A stretch of 64,000 bases of DNA from Euwallacea fornicatus (Eukaryota > Arthropoda > Insecta > Coleoptera > Curculionidae), in the NCBI RefSeq assembly GCF_040115645.1, contig NW_027096032.1:558001-622000 (forward strand), written 5' to 3'. The stretch's first letter is position 1, and every line of letters starts with the position of its first letter. A model generated the notes under the pieces. It was not told where the DNA came from, ran no database searches, and was given only the letters and a program-made list of their open reading frames with translations. Shown here piece after piece: positions 24,884 to 39,500 of this stretch. Position numbers and translations under genes: made by a program.

Positions 24884-27840
24884 ATTAACCTCGTTGAGCA
24901 CTTCATCATGACTCATAAGGCTTCATTCTGTCTTGGTGAGTTTTCTAGAAAACGAGTAATTTATGTGCTGAAACACATATCTTTCGTGACTTTTCAAGAT
25001 TTGAACCTACGAAACTTCGGCAAATGAGCTCCAAATACCTTCAATATTTATTAACAGAATAACCTCGTTGAGCACTTCATCATGACTCATAAGGCTTCAT
25101 TCTGTCTTGGTGAGTTTTCTAGAAAACGAGTAATTTATGTGCTGAAACACATATCTTTCGTGACTTTTCAAGATTTGAACCTCCGTAACTTCGGCAAATG
25201 AGCTCCAAATACCTTCAAAATTTGACCACAGAATCACCTCTTTGATCTCTTCATCATGACTCATAAGGCTTCATTCTGTCTTGGTGAGTTTTCTAGAACA
25301 CGAGTAATTTATGTGCTCAAACACACATCTTTCGTGACTTTTCAAGATTTGAACCTCCGTAACTACGGCAAATGAGCTCCAAATACCTTCAAAATTTGAC
25401 CACAGAATCACCTCGTTGATCTCTTCATCATGACTCATAAGGCTTCATTCTGTCTTGGTGAGTTTTCTAGAAAACGAGTAATTTATGTGCTCAAACACAC
25501 ATCTTTCGTGACTTTTCAAGATTTGAACCTACGTAACTTCGGCAAATGAGCTCCAAATACCTTCAATATTTAATAACAGAATAACCTCATTGAGCTCTTC
25601 ATCATGACTCATAAGGCTTCATTCTGTCTTGGTGAGTTGTCTAGAGAACGTCTAATTTATGTGCTCAAACACACAACTTTCGTGACTTTTCCACCTTTGA
25701 ACCTCCGTAACTTCGGCAAATGAGCTTCAAATATCTTCAAAATTTGACAACAGAACCACCTCGTGAAGCTCTTCATCATGATTTCATAAGGCTTCATTCT
25801 GTCTTGGTTTGTTCTCTAGAAAAAGAGGAATTTATGTGCTCAAACACACATCTTTCGCGACTTTTCAAGATTTGAACCTCCGTAACTTCGGCAAATGAGC
25901 TCCAAATACCTACAAAATTTGACCACAGAATCATCTCTTTGAGCACTTCATCATGACTCATAAGGCTTCATTCTGTCTTGGTGAGTTTTCTAGAAAACGA
26001 GTAATTTATGTGCTGAAACACATATCTTTCGTGACTTTTCAAGATTTGAACCTCCGTAACTTCGTCAAATGAGCTCCAAATACCTTCAAACTTTGACCAC
26101 AGAATCACCTCTTTGATCTCTTCATCATGACTCATAAGGCTTCATTCTGTCTTGGTGAGTTTTCTAGAAAACGTGTAATTTATGTCCTCAAACACACATC
26201 TTTCGTGACTTTTCAAGATTTGAACCTCCGTAACTTCGGCAAATGAGCTCCAAATACCTTCAAAATTTGACCACAGAATCACCTCTTTGAGCACTTCATC
26301 ATGACTCATAAGGCTTCATTCTGTCTTGGTGAGTTTTCTAGAAAACGTGTAATTTATGTCCTCAAACACACATCTTTCGTGACTTTTCAAGATTTGAACC
26401 TCCGTAACTTCGGCAAATGAGCTCCAAATGCCTTCAAAATTTGACAACAGAATTACCTTGTTGAGCTCTTCATCATGACTCATAAGGCTTCATTCTGTCT
26501 TGGTGAGTTTTCTAGAAAACGAGTAATTTATGTGCTCAAACACACATCTTTCGTGACTTTTCCAGATTTGAACCTCCGTAACTTCGGCAAATGAGCTCCA
26601 AATACCTTCAATATTTAATAACAGAATAACCTCATTGAGCTCTTCATCATGACTCATAAGGCTTCATTCTGTCTTGGTGAGTTTTCTAGAAAACGAGTAA
26701 TTTATGTCCTCAAACATACTTCTTTCGTGACTTTTCAAGATTTGAACCTCCGTAACTTCGGCAAATTAGCTCCAAATACCTTCAATATTTATTAACAGAA
26801 TAACCTCATTGAGCTCTTCATCATGACTCATAAGGCTTCATTCTGTCTTGGTGAGTTTTCTAGAGAACGTCTAATTTATGTGCTCAAACACACAACTTTC
26901 GTGACTTTTCCACCTTTGAACCTCCGTAACTTCGGCAAATGAGCTTCAAATATCTTCAAAATTTGACAACAGAACCACCTCGTGAAGCTCTTCATCATGA
27001 TTTCATAAGGCTTCATTCTGTCTTGGTTTGTTCTCTAGAAAAAGAGGAATTTATGTGCTCAAACACACATCTTTCGCGAGTTTTCAAGATTTGAACCTCC
27101 GTAACTTCGGCAAATGAGCTCCAAATACCTACAAAATTTGACCACAGAATCACCTCTTTGAGCACTTCATCATGACTCATAAGGCTTCATTCTGTCTTGG
27201 TGAGTTTTCTAGAAAACGAGTAATTTATGTGCTGAAACACATATCTTTCGTGACTTTTCAAGATTTGAACCTCCGTAACTTCGGCAAATGAGCTCCAAAT
27301 ACCTTCAAAATTTGACCACAGAATCACCTCGTGGAGCTCTTCATCATGACTAATAAGGCTTCATTCTGTCTTGGTGAGTTTTCTAGAAAACGAGTAATTT
27401 ATGTGCTGAAACACATATCTTTCGTGACTTTTCAAGATTTGAACCTCCGTAACTTCGGCAAATGAGCTCCAAATACCTTCAAAATTTGACAACAGAATCA
27501 CCTCGTGGAGCTCTTCATCATGACTAATAAGGCTTCATTCTGTCTTGGTGAGTTTTCTAGAAAACGATAATTTATGTGCTCAAACACACAACTTTCGTGA
27601 CTTTTCAAGATTTGAACCTCCGTAACTTCGGCAAATGAGCTCCAAATACCTTCAAAATTTGACCACAGAATCACCTCTTTGATCTCTTCATCATGACTCA
27701 TAAGGCTTCATTCTGTCTTGGTGAGTTTTCTAGAAAACGTGTAATTTATGTCCTCAAACACACATCTTTCGTGACTTTTCAAGATTTGAACCTCCGTAAC
27801 TTCGGCAAATGAGCTCCAAATACCTTCAAAATTTGACCAC
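24884..27840 (+). repeat. Long segmental duplication, copy B (2957 bp)
   Basis: Near-identical partner of 16881-20185, two monomers shorter. It shows private substitutions (AACACGAG near 25296, CCTCGTTGATC near 25412, TTCGTCAAATG near 26063, CGCGAG near 27078). It carries D monomers at 25780 and 26999 with the same 1219-bp spacing as copy A. Confidence 0.8.
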
Positions 27841-27956
27841 AGAATCACCTCTTTGAGCACTTCATCATGACTCATAAGGCTTCATTCTGTCTTGGTAAGT
27901 TTTCTAGAAAACGAGTAATTTATGTGCTCAAACACACATCTTTCGTGACTTTTCAA

Positions 27957-29870
27957 GATTTGAACCTCCGTAACTTCGGCAAATGAGCTCCAAATACCTT
28001 CAAAATTTGACCACAGAATGACCTCTTTGAGCACTTCATCATGACTCATAAGGCTTCATTCTGTCTTGGTGAGTTTTCTAGAAAACGAGTAATTTATGTG
28101 CTCAAACACACAACTTTCGTGACTTTTCAAGATTTGAACCTCCGTAACTTCGGCAAATGAGCTCCAAATACCTTCAAAATTTGACCACAGAATCACCTCT
28201 TTGATCTCTTCATCATGACTCATAAGGCTTCATTCTGTCTTGGTGAGTTTTCTAGAAAACGAGTAATTTATGTGCTGAAACACATATCTTTCGTGACTTT
28301 TCAAGATTTGAACCTCCGTAACTTCGGCAAATGAGCTCCAAATACCTTCAAAATTTGACCACAGAATCACCTCTTTGATGTCTTCATCATGACTCATAAG
28401 GCTTCATTCTGTCTTGGTGAGTTTTCTAGAAAACGAGTAGTTTATGTGCTCAAACACACATCTTTCGTGACTTTTCAAGATTTGAACCTCCGTAACTTCG
28501 GCAAATGAGCTCCAAATACCTTCAAAATTTGACCACAGAATCACCTCTTTGATCTCTTCATCATGACTCATAAGGCTTCGTTCTGTCTTGGTGAGTTTTC
28601 TAGAAAACGAGTAATTTATGTGCTCAAACACACATCTTTCGTGACTTTTCAAGATTTGAACCTACGAAACTTCGGCAAATGAGCTCCAAATAGCTTCAAA
28701 ATTTGACCACAGAATGATCTCTTTGAGCACTTCATCATGACTCATAAGGCTTCATTCTGTCTTGGTGAGTTTTCTAGAAAACGAGTAGTTTATGTGCTCA
28801 AACACACATCTTTCGTGACTTTTCAAGATTTGAACCTCCGTAACTTCGGCAAATGAGCTCCAAATACCTTCAAAATTTGACCACAGAATCACCTCTTTGA
28901 TCTCTTCATCATGACTCATAAGGCTTCGTTCTGTCTTGGTGAGTTTTCTAGAAAACGAGTAATTTATGTGCTCAAACACACATCTTTCGTGACTTTTCAA
29001 GATTTGAACCTACGTAACTTCGGCAAATGAGCTCCAAATACCTTCAATATTTATTAACAGAATAACCTCGTTGAGCACTTCATCATGACTCATAAGGCTT
29101 CATTCTGTCTTGGTGAGTTTTCTAGAAAACGAGTAATTTATGTGCTCAAACACACAACTTTCGTGACTTTTCAAGATTTGAACCTTCGTAACTTCGGCAA
29201 ATGAGCTCCAAATACCTTCAAAATTTGACCACAGAATGATCTCTTTGAGCACTTCATCATGACTCATAAGGCTTCATTCTGTCTTGGTGAGTTTTCTAGA
29301 AAACGAGTAATTTATGTGCTCAAACACACAACTTTCGTGACTTTTCAAGATTTGAACCTCCGTAACTTCGGCAAATGAGCTCCAAATACCTTCAAAATTT
29401 GACCACAGAATCACCTCTTTGAGCACTTCATCATGACTCATAAGGCTTCATTCTGTCTTGGTGAGTTTTCTAGAAAACGAGTAATTTATGTGCTCAAACA
29501 CACATCTTTCGTGACTTTTCAAGATTTGAACCTCCGTAACTTCGGCAAATGAGCTCCAAATACCTTCAATATTTAATAACAGATTAACCTCGTTGAGCAC
29601 TTCATCATGACTCATAAGGCTTCATTCTGTCTTGGTGAGTTTTCTAGAAAACGAGTAATTTATGTGCTCAAAGACACATCATTCGTGACTTTTCCAGCTT
29701 TGAACCTCCGTAACTTCGGCAAATGAGCTCCAAATACCTTCAAAATTTGACCACAGAATCACCTCTTTGAGCACTTCATCATGACTCATAAGGCTTCATT
29801 CTGTCTTGGTGAGTTTTCTAGAAAACGAGTAATTTATGTGCTCAAACACACAACTTTCGTGACTTTTCAA
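27957..29870 (+). repeat. 11-mer HOR unit (1914 bp), copy 1
   Basis: Repeats at 29871-31693 with an offset of 1914 bp, exactly 11 monomers. Shared markers are GATGTCTTC (28377/30291), CCTTCGTAAC (29179/31093), CAGATTAACC, and CAAAGACACATCATTCG (29669/31583). One stretch differs: near 28690-28810 this copy has AAATAGCTTC and CGAGTAGTTTATG, whereas the other has AAATACCTTC and the CTGAAACACATA form. Confidence 0.8.
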
Positions 29871-31693
29871 GATTTGAACCTCCGTAACTTCGGCAAATGA
29901 GCTCCAAATACCTTCAAAATTTGACCACAGAATGACCTCTTTGAGCACTTCATCATGACTCATAAGGCTTCATTCTGTCTTGGTGAGTTTTCTAGAAAAC
30001 GAGTAATTTATGTGCTCAAACACACAACTTTCGTGACTTTTCAAGATTTGAACCTCCGTAACTTCGGCAAATGAGCTCCAAATACCTTCAAAATTTGACC
30101 ACAGAATCACCTCTTTGATCTCTTCATCATGACTCATAAGGCTTCATTCTGTCTTGGTGAGTTTTCTAGAAAACGAGTAATTTATGTGCTGAAACACATA
30201 TCTTTCGTGACTTTTCAAGATTTGAACCTCCGTAACTTCGGCAAATGAGCTCCAAATACCTTCAAAATTTGACCACAGAATCACCTCTTTGATGTCTTCA
30301 TCATGACTCATAAGGCTTCATTCTGTCTTGGTGAGTTTTCTAGAAAACGAGTAGTTTATGTGCTCAAACACACATCTTTCGTGACTTTTCAAGATTTGAA
30401 CCTCCGTAACTTCGGCAAATGAGCTCCAAATACCTTCAAAATTTGACCACAGAATCACCTCTTTGATCTCTTCATCATGACTCATAAGGCTTCGTTCTGT
30501 CTTGGTGAGTTTTCTAGAAAACGAGTAATTTATGTGCTCAAACACACATCTTTCGTGACTTTTCAAGATTTGAACCTACGAAACTTCGGCAAATGAGCTC
30601 CAAATACCTTCAAAATTTGACCACAGAATGATCTCTTTGAGCACTTCATCATGACTCATAAGGCTTCATTCTGTCTTGGTGAGTTTTCTAGAAAACGAGT
30701 AATTTATGTGCTGAAACACATATCTTTCGTGACTTTTCAAGATTTGAACCTCCGTAACTTCGGCAAATGAGCTCCAAATACCTTCAAAATTTGACCACAG
30801 AATCACCTCTTTGATCTCTTCATCATGACTCATAAGGCTTCGTTCTGTCTTGGTGAGTTTTCTAGAAAACGAGTAATTTATGTGCTCAAACACACATCTT
30901 TCGTGACTTTTCAAGATTTGAACCTACGTAACTTCGGCAAATGAGCTCCAAATACCTTCAATATTTATTAACAGAATAACCTCGTTGAGCACTTCATCAT
31001 GACTCATAAGGCTTCATTCTGTCTTGGTGAGTTTTCTAGAAAACGAGTAATTTATGTGCTCAAACACACAACTTTCGTGACTTTTCAAGATTTGAACCTT
31101 CGTAACTTCGGCAAATGAGCTCCAAATACCTTCAAAATTTGACCACAGAATGATCTCTTTGAGCACTTCATCATGACTCATAAGGCTTCATTCTGTCTTG
31201 GTGAGTTTTCTAGAAAACGAGTAATTTATGTGCTCAAACACACAACTTTCGTGACTTTTCAAGATTTGAACCTCCGTAACTTCGGCAAATGAGCTCCAAA
31301 TACCTTCAAAATTTGACCACAGAATCACCTCTTTGAGCACTTCATCATGACTCATAAGGCTTCATTCTGTCTTGGTGAGTTTTCTAGAAAACGAGTAATT
31401 TATGTGCTCAAACACACATCTTTCGTGACTTTTCAAGATTTGAACCTCCGTAACTTCGGCAAATGAGCTCCAAATACCTTCAATATTTAATAACAGATTA
31501 ACCTCGTTGAGCACTTCATCATGACTCATAAGGCTTCATTCTGTCTTGGTGAGTTTTCTAGAAAACGAGTAATTTATGTGCTCAAAGACACATCATTCGT
31601 GACTTTTCCAGCTTTGAACCTCCGTAACTTCGGCAAATGAGCTCCAAATACCTTCAAAATTTGACCACAGAATCACCTCTTTGAGCACTTCAT
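29871..31693 (+). repeat. 11-mer HOR unit, copy 2 (partial end)
   Basis: Second copy of the 1914-bp unit. It breaks off near 31693, where CATCATGACTC is replaced by CATCTTGACTC. That change begins the second variant zone, so the end of this unit is also the transition between the first and second parts of the array. Confidence 0.78.
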
Positions 31694-34600
31694 CTTGACT
31701 CATAAGGCTTCATTCTGTCTTGGTGAGTTTTCTAGAAAACGAGTAATTTATGTGCTCAAACACACAACTTTCGTGACTTTTCCAGCTTTGAACCTCGTAA
31801 CTTCGGCAAATGAGCTCCAAATACCTTCAAAATTTGACCACAGAATCACCTCTTTGAGCACTTCATCTTGACTCATAAGGTTTCATTCTGTCTTGGTGAG
31901 TTTTCTAGAAAACGAGTAATTTATGTGCTCAAACACACAACTTTCGTGACTTTTCAAGATTTGAACCTCCGTAACTTCGGCAAATGAGCTCCAAATACCT
32001 TCAAAATTTGACCACAGAATCACCTCTTTGAGCACTTCATCTTGACTCATAAGGTTTCATTCTGTCTTGGTGAGTTTTCTAGAAAACGAGTAATTTATGT
32101 GCTCAAACACACAACTTTCGTGACTTTTCAAGATTTGAACCTCCGTAACTTCGGCAAATGAGCTTCAAATATCTTCAAAATTTGACAACAGAACCACCTC
32201 GTGAAGCTCTTCATCATGATTTCATAAGGCTTCATTCTGTCTTGGTTTGTTCTCTAGAAAAAGAGGAATTTATGTGCTCAAACACACATCTTTCGCGACT
32301 TTTCAAGATTTGAACCTCCGTAACTTCGGCAAATGAGCTCCAAATACCTACAAAATTTGACCACAGAATCACCTCTTTGAGCACTTCATCATGACTCATA
32401 AGGCTTCATTCTGTCTTGGTGAGTTTTCTAGAAAACGAGTAATTTATGTGCTCAAAGACACATCATTCGTGACTTTTCCAGCTTTGAACCTCCGTAACTT
32501 CGGCAAATGAGCTCCAAATACCTTCAAAATTTGACCACAGAATCACCTCTTTGAGCACTTCATCTTGACTCATAAGGCTTCATTCTGTCTTGGTGAGTTT
32601 TCTAGAAAACGAGTAATTTATGTGCTCAAACACACAACTTTCGTGACTTTTCCAGCTTTGAACCTCGTAACTTCGGCAAATGAGCTCCAAATACCTTCAA
32701 AATTTGACCACAGAATCACCTCTTTGAGCACTTCATCTTGACTCATAAGGTTTCATTCTGTCTTGGTGAGTTTTCTAGAAAACAAGTAATTTATGTGCTC
32801 AAACACACAACTTTCGTGACTTTTCAAGATTTGAACCTCCGTAACTTCGGCAAATGAGCTCCAAATACCTTCAAAATTTGACCACAGAATCACCTCTTTG
32901 AGCACTTCATCTTGACTCATAAGGCTTCATTCTGTCTTGGTGAGTTTTCTAGAAAACGAGTAATTTATGTGCTCAAACACACAACTTTCGTGACTTTTCA
33001 AGATTTGAACCTCCGTAACTTCGGCAAATGAGCTCCAAATACCTTCAAAATTTGACCACAGAATCACCTCTTTGATCTCTTCATCTTGACTCATAAGGCT
33101 TCATTCTGTCTTGGTGAGTTTTCTAGAAAACGAGTAATTTATGTGCTCAAACACACATCTTTCGTGACTTTTCCAGCTTTGAACCTCGTAACTTCGGCAA
33201 ATGAGCTCCAAATACCTTCAAAATTTGACCACAGAATCACCTCTTTGATCTCTTCATCATGACTCATAAGGCTTCATTCTGTCTTGGTGAGTTTTCTAGA
33301 GAACGTCTAATTTATGTGCTCAAACACACAACTTTCGTGACTTTTCCAGCTTTGAACCTCGTAACTTCGGCAAATGAGCTCCAAATACCTTCAAAATTTG
33401 ACCACAGAATCACCTCTTTGAGCACTTCATCATGACTCATAAGGCTTCATTCTGTCTTGGTGAGTTTTCTAGAGAACGTCTAATTTATGTGCTCAAACAC
33501 ACAACTTTCGTGACTTTTCCAGCTTTGAACCTCGTAACTTCGGCAAATGAGCTCCAAATACCTTCAAAATTTGACCACAGAATCACCTCTTTGAGCACTT
33601 CATCTTGACTCATAAGGCTTCATTCTGTCTTGGTGAGTTTTCTAGAAAACGAGTAATTTATGTGCTCAAACACACAACTTTCGTGACTTTTCAAGATTTG
33701 AACCTCCGTAACTTCGGCAAATGAGCTTCAAATATCTTCAAAATTTGACAACAGAACCACCTCGTGAAGCTCTTCATCATGATTTCATAAGGCTTCATTC
33801 TGTCTTGGTTTGTTCTCTAGAAAAAGAGGAATTTATGTGCTCAAACACACATCTTTCGCGACTTTTCAAGATTTGAACCTCCGTAACTTCGGCAAATGAG
33901 CTCCAAATACCTACAAAATTTGACCACAGAATCACCTCTTTGAGCACTTCATCATGACTCATAAGGCTTCATTCTGTCTTGGTGAGTTTTCTAGAAAACG
34001 AGTAATTTATGTGCTCAAAGACACATCATTCGTGACTTTTCCAGCTTTGAACCTCCGTAACTTCGGCAAATGAGCTCCAAATACCTTCAAAATTTGACCA
34101 CAGAATCACCTCTTTGAGCACTTCATCTTGACTCATAAGGCTTCATTCTGTCTTGGTGAGTTTTCTAGAAAACGAGTAATTTATGTGCTCAAACACACAA
34201 CTTTCGTGACTTTTCCAGCTTTGAACCTCGTAACTTCGGCAAATGAGCTCCAAATACCTTCAAAATTTGACCACAGAATCACCTCTTTGAGCACTTCATC
34301 TTGACTCATAAGGTTTCATTCTGTCTTGGTGAGTTTTCTAGAAAACGAGTAATTTATGTGCTCAAACACACAACTTTCGTGACTTTTCAAGATTTGAACC
34401 TCCGTAACTTCGGCAAATGAGCTCCAAATACCTTCAAAATTTGACCACAGAATCACCTCTTTGAGCACTTCATCTTGACTCATAAGGCTTCATTCTGTCT
34501 TGGTGAGTTTTCTAGAAAACGAGTAATTTATGTGCTCAAACACACAACTTTCGTGACTTTTCAAGATTTGAACCTCCGTAACTTCGGCAAATGAGCTCCA

Positions 34601-35740
34601 AATACCTTCAAAATTTGACCACAGAATCACCTCTTTGATCTCTTCATCTTGACTCATAAGGCTTCATTCTGTCTTGGTGAGTTTTCTAGAAAACGAGTAA
34701 TTTATGTGCTCAAACACACATCTTTCGTGACTTTTCCAGCTTTGAACCTCGTAACTTCGGCAAATGAGCTCCAAATACCTTCAAAATTTGACCACAGAAT
34801 CACCTCTTTGATCTCTTCATCATGACTCATAAGGCTTCATTCTGTCTTGGTGAGTTTTCTAGAGAACGTCTAATTTATGTGCTCAAACACACAACTTTCG
34901 TGACTTTTCCAGCTTTGAACCTCGTAACTTCGGCAAATGAGCTCCAAATACCTTCAAAATTTGACCACAGAATCACCTCTTTGAGCACTTCATCATGACT
35001 CATAAGGCTTCATTCTGTCTTGGTGAGTTTTCTAGAGAACGTCTAATTTATGTGCTCAAACACACAACTTTCGTGACTTTTCCAGCTTTGAACCTCGTAA
35101 CTTCGGCAAATGAGCTCCAAATACCTTCAAAATTTGACCACAGAATCACCTCTTTGAGCACTTCATCTTGACTCATAAGGCTTCATTCTGTCTTGGTGAG
35201 TTTTCTAGAAAACGAGTAATTTATGTGCTCAAACACACAACTTTCGTGACTTTTCAAGATTTGAACCTCCGTAACTTCGGCAAATGAGCTCCAAATACCT
35301 TCAATATTTAATAACAGAATAACCTGGTTGAGCACTTCATCATGACTCCTAAGGCTTCATTTTGTCTTGGTGAGTTTTCTAGAAAACGAGTAGTTTATGT
35401 GCTCAAACACATATTTTTCGTGACTTTTCAAGTTTTGAACCTCCGTAACTTCGGCAAATGAGCTCCAAATACCTTCAATATTTGACAACAGAATAACCTC
35501 GTTGAGCACTTCATCATGACTCATAAGGCTTCATTTTGTCTTGGTGAGTTTTCTAGAAAACGAGTAGTTTATGTGCTCAAACACATATTTTTCGTGACTT
35601 TTCAAGTTTTGAACCTCCGTAACTTCGGCAAATGAGCTCCAAATACCTTCAAAATTTGACAACAGAATAACCTCGTTGAGCACTTCATCATGACTCATAA
35701 GGCTTCATTCTGTCTTGGTGAGTTTTCTAGAAAACGAGTA
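31513..35740 (+). repeat. 4.2-kb segmental duplication, copy 1
   Basis: Matches 36552-40953. The offset is 5039 bp for CAAAGACAC (31583/36622, 32453/37492, 34016/39055), for D monomers (32218/37257, 33781/38820) and for the private AACAAGTAATTT (32781/37820). From about 34.2 kb the offset becomes 5213 bp (CCAGCT 34215/39428; CCTGG 35323/40536), a gain of one monomer in the other copy. Monomers here typically carry TTGACTCAT, CCAGCTTTG and the one-base deletion CCTCGTAAC, and the CAAAGACAC/D group repeats as 870-bp 5-mers. Confidence 0.82.
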
Positions 35741-36551
35741 ATTTATGTGCTCAAAGACACATCATTCGTGACTTTTCCAGCTTTGAACCTCCGTAACTTC
35801 GGCAAATGAGCTCCAAATACCTTCAAAATTTGACCACAGAATCACCTCTTTGAGCACTTCATCTTGACTCATAAGGCTTCATTCTGTCTTGGTGAGTTTT
35901 CTAGAAAACGAGTAATTTATGTGCTCAAACACACAACTTTCGTGACTTTTCCAGCTTTGAACCTCGTAACTTCGGCAAATGAGCTCCAAATACCTTCAAA
36001 ATTTGACCACAGAATCACCTCTTTGAGCACTTCATCTTGACTCATAAGGTTTCATTCTGTCTTGGTGAGTTTTCTAGAAAACGAGTAATTTATGTGCTCA
36101 AACACACAACTTTCGTGACTTTTCAAGATTTGAACCTCCGTAACTTCGGCAAATGAGCTCCAAATACCTTCAAAATTTGACCACAGAATCACCTCTTTGA
36201 GCACTTCATCTTGACTCATAAGGTTTCATTCTGTCTTGGTGAGTTTTCTAGAAAACGAGTAATTTATGTGCTCAAACACACAACTTTCGTGACTTTTCAA
36301 GATTTGAACCTCCGTAACTTCGGCAAATGAGCTTCAAATATCTTCAAAATTTGACAACAGAACCACCTCGTGAAGCTCTTCATCATGATTTCATAAGGCT
36401 TCATTCTGTCTTGGTTTGTTCTCTAGAAAAAGAGGAATTTATGTGCTCAAACACACATCTTTCGCGACTTTTCAAGATTTGAACCTCCGTAACTTCGGCA
36501 AATGAGCTCCAAATACCTACAAAATTTGACCACAGAATCACCTCTTTGAGC
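35741..36551 (+). repeat. Additional 870-bp 5-mer between the duplicate blocks
   Basis: CAAAGACAC at 35752, 36622 and 37492 is spaced at exactly 870 bp, and D monomers at 36387 and 37257 share that spacing. Each 5-mer contains one +1 monomer (GATTTCAT) and one -1 monomer (CCTCGTAAC), so its length is an exact multiple of 174. A copy of the same 5-mer lies at 31583-32452. Confidence 0.75.
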
Positions 36552-39500
36552 ACTTCATCATGACTCATAAGGCTTCATTCTGTCTTGGTGAGTTTTCTAG
36601 AAAACGAGTAATTTATGTGCTCAAAGACACATCATTCGTGACTTTTCCAGCTTTGAACCTCCGTAACTTCGGCAAATGAGCTCCAAATACCTTCAAAATT
36701 TGACCACAGAATCACCTCTTTGAGCACTTCATCTTGACTCATAAGGCTTCATTCTGTCTTGGTGAGTTTTCTAGAAAACGAGTAATTTATGTGCTCAAAC
36801 ACACAACTTTCGTGACTTTTCCAGCTTTGAACCTCGTAACTTCGGCAAATGAGCTCCAAATACCTTCAAAATTTGACCACAGAATCACCTCTTTGAGCAC
36901 TTCATCTTGACTCATAAGGTTTCATTCTGTCTTGGTGAGTTTTCTAGAAAACGAGTAATTTATGTGCTCAAACACACAACTTTCGTGACTTTTCAAGATT
37001 TGAACCTCCGTAACTTCGGCAAATGAGCTCCAAATACCTTCAAAATTTGACCACAGAATCACCTCTTTGAGCACTTCATCTTGACTCATAAGGTTTCATT
37101 CTGTCTTGGTGAGTTTTCTAGAAAACGAGTAATTTATGTGCTCAAACACACAACTTTCGTGACTTTTCAAGATTTGAACCTCCGTAACTTCGGCAAATGA
37201 GCTTCAAATATCTTCAAAATTTGACAACAGAACCACCTCGTGAAGCTCTTCATCATGATTTCATAAGGCTTCATTCTGTCTTGGTTTGTTCTCTAGAAAA
37301 AGAGGAATTTATGTGCTCAAACACACATCTTTCGCGACTTTTCAAGATTTGAACCTCCGTAACTTCGGCAAATGAGCTCCAAATACCTACAAAATTTGAC
37401 CACAGAATCACCTCTTTGAGCACTTCATCATGACTCATAAGGCTTCATTCTGTCTTGGTGAGTTTTCTAGAAAACGAGTAATTTATGTGCTCAAAGACAC
37501 ATCATTCGTGACTTTTCCAGCTTTGAACCTCCGTAACTTCGGCAAATGAGCTCCAAATACCTTCAAAATTTGACCACAGAATCACCTCTTTGAGCACTTC
37601 ATCTTGACTCATAAGGCTTCATTCTGTCTTGGTGAGTTTTCTAGAAAACGAGTAATTTATGTGCTCAAACACACAACTTTCGTGACTTTTCCAGCTTTGA
37701 ACCTCGTAACTTCGGCAAATGAGCTCCAAATACCTTCAAAATTTGACCACAGAATCACCTCTTTGAGCACTTCATCTTGACTCATAAGGTTTCATTCTGT
37801 CTTGGTGAGTTTTCTAGAAAACAAGTAATTTATGTGCTCAAACACACAACTTTCGTGACTTTTCAAGATTTGAACCTCCGTAACTTCGGCAAATGAGCTC
37901 CAAATACCTTCAAAATTTGACCACAGAATCACCTCTTTGAGCACTTCATCTTGACTCATAAGGCTTCATTCTGTCTTGGTGAGTTTTCTAGAAAACGAGT
38001 AATTTATGTGCTCAAACACACAACTTTCGTGACTTTTCAAGATTTGAACCTCCGTAACTTCGGCAAATGAGCTCCAAATACCTTCAAAATTTGACCACAG
38101 AATCACCTCTTTGATCTCTTCATCTTGACTCATAAGGCTTCATTCTGTCTTGGTGAGTTTTCTAGAAAACGAGTAATTTATGTGCTCAAACACACATCTT
38201 TCGTGACTTTTCCAGCTTTGAACCTCGTAACTTCGGCAAATGAGCTCCAAATACCTTCAAAATTTGACCACAGAATCACCTCTTTGATCTCTTCATCATG
38301 ACTCATAAGGCTTCATTCTGTCTTGGTGAGTTTTCTAGAGAACGTCTAATTTATGTGCTCAAACACACAACTTTCGTGACTTTTCCAGCTTTGAACCTCG
38401 TAACTTCGGCAAATGAGCTCCAAATACCTTCAAAATTTGACCACAGAATCACCTCTTTGAGCACTTCATCATGACTCATAAGGCTTCATTCTGTCTTGGT
38501 GAGTTTTCTAGAGAACGTCTAATTTATGTGCTCAAACACACAACTTTCGTGACTTTTCCAGCTTTGAACCTCGTAACTTCGGCAAATGAGCTCCAAATAC
38601 CTTCAAAATTTGACCACAGAATCACCTCTTTGAGCACTTCATCTTGACTCATAAGGCTTCATTCTGTCTTGGTGAGTTTTCTAGAAAACGAGTAATTTAT
38701 GTGCTCAAACACACAACTTTCGTGACTTTTCAAGATTTGAACCTCCGTAACTTCGGCAAATGAGCTTCAAATATCTTCAAAATTTGACAACAGAACCACC
38801 TCGTGAAGCTCTTCATCATGATTTCATAAGGCTTCATTCTGTCTTGGTTTGTTCTCTAGAAAAAGAGGAATTTATGTGCTCAAACACACATCTTTCGCGA
38901 CTTTTCAAGATTTGAACCTCCGTAACTTCGGCAAATGAGCTCCAAATACCTACAAAATTTGACCACAGAATCACCTCTTTGAGCACTTCATCATGACTCA
39001 TAAGGCTTCATTCTGTCTTGGTGAGTTTTCTAGAAAACGAGTAATTTATGTGCTCAAAGACACATCATTCGTGACTTTTCCAGCTTTGAACCTCCGTAAC
39101 TTCGGCAAATGAGCTCCAAATACCTTCAAAATTTGACCACAGAATCACCTCTTTGATCTCTTCATCTTGACTCATAAGGCTTCATTCTGTCTTGGTGAGT
39201 TTTCTAGAAAACGAGTAATTTATGTGCTCAAACACACAACTTTCGTGACTTTTCAAGATTTGAACCTCCGTAACTTCGGCAAATGAGCTCCAAATACCTT
39301 CAAAATTTGACCACAGAATCACCTCTTTGATCTCTTCATCTTGACTCATAAGGCTTCATTCTGTCTTGGTGAGTTTTCTAGAAAACGAGTAATTTATGTG
39401 CTCAAACACACAACTTTCGTGACTTTTCCAGCTTTGAACCTCGTAACTTCGGCAAATGAGCTCCAAATACCTTCAAAATTTGACCACAGAATCACCTCTT

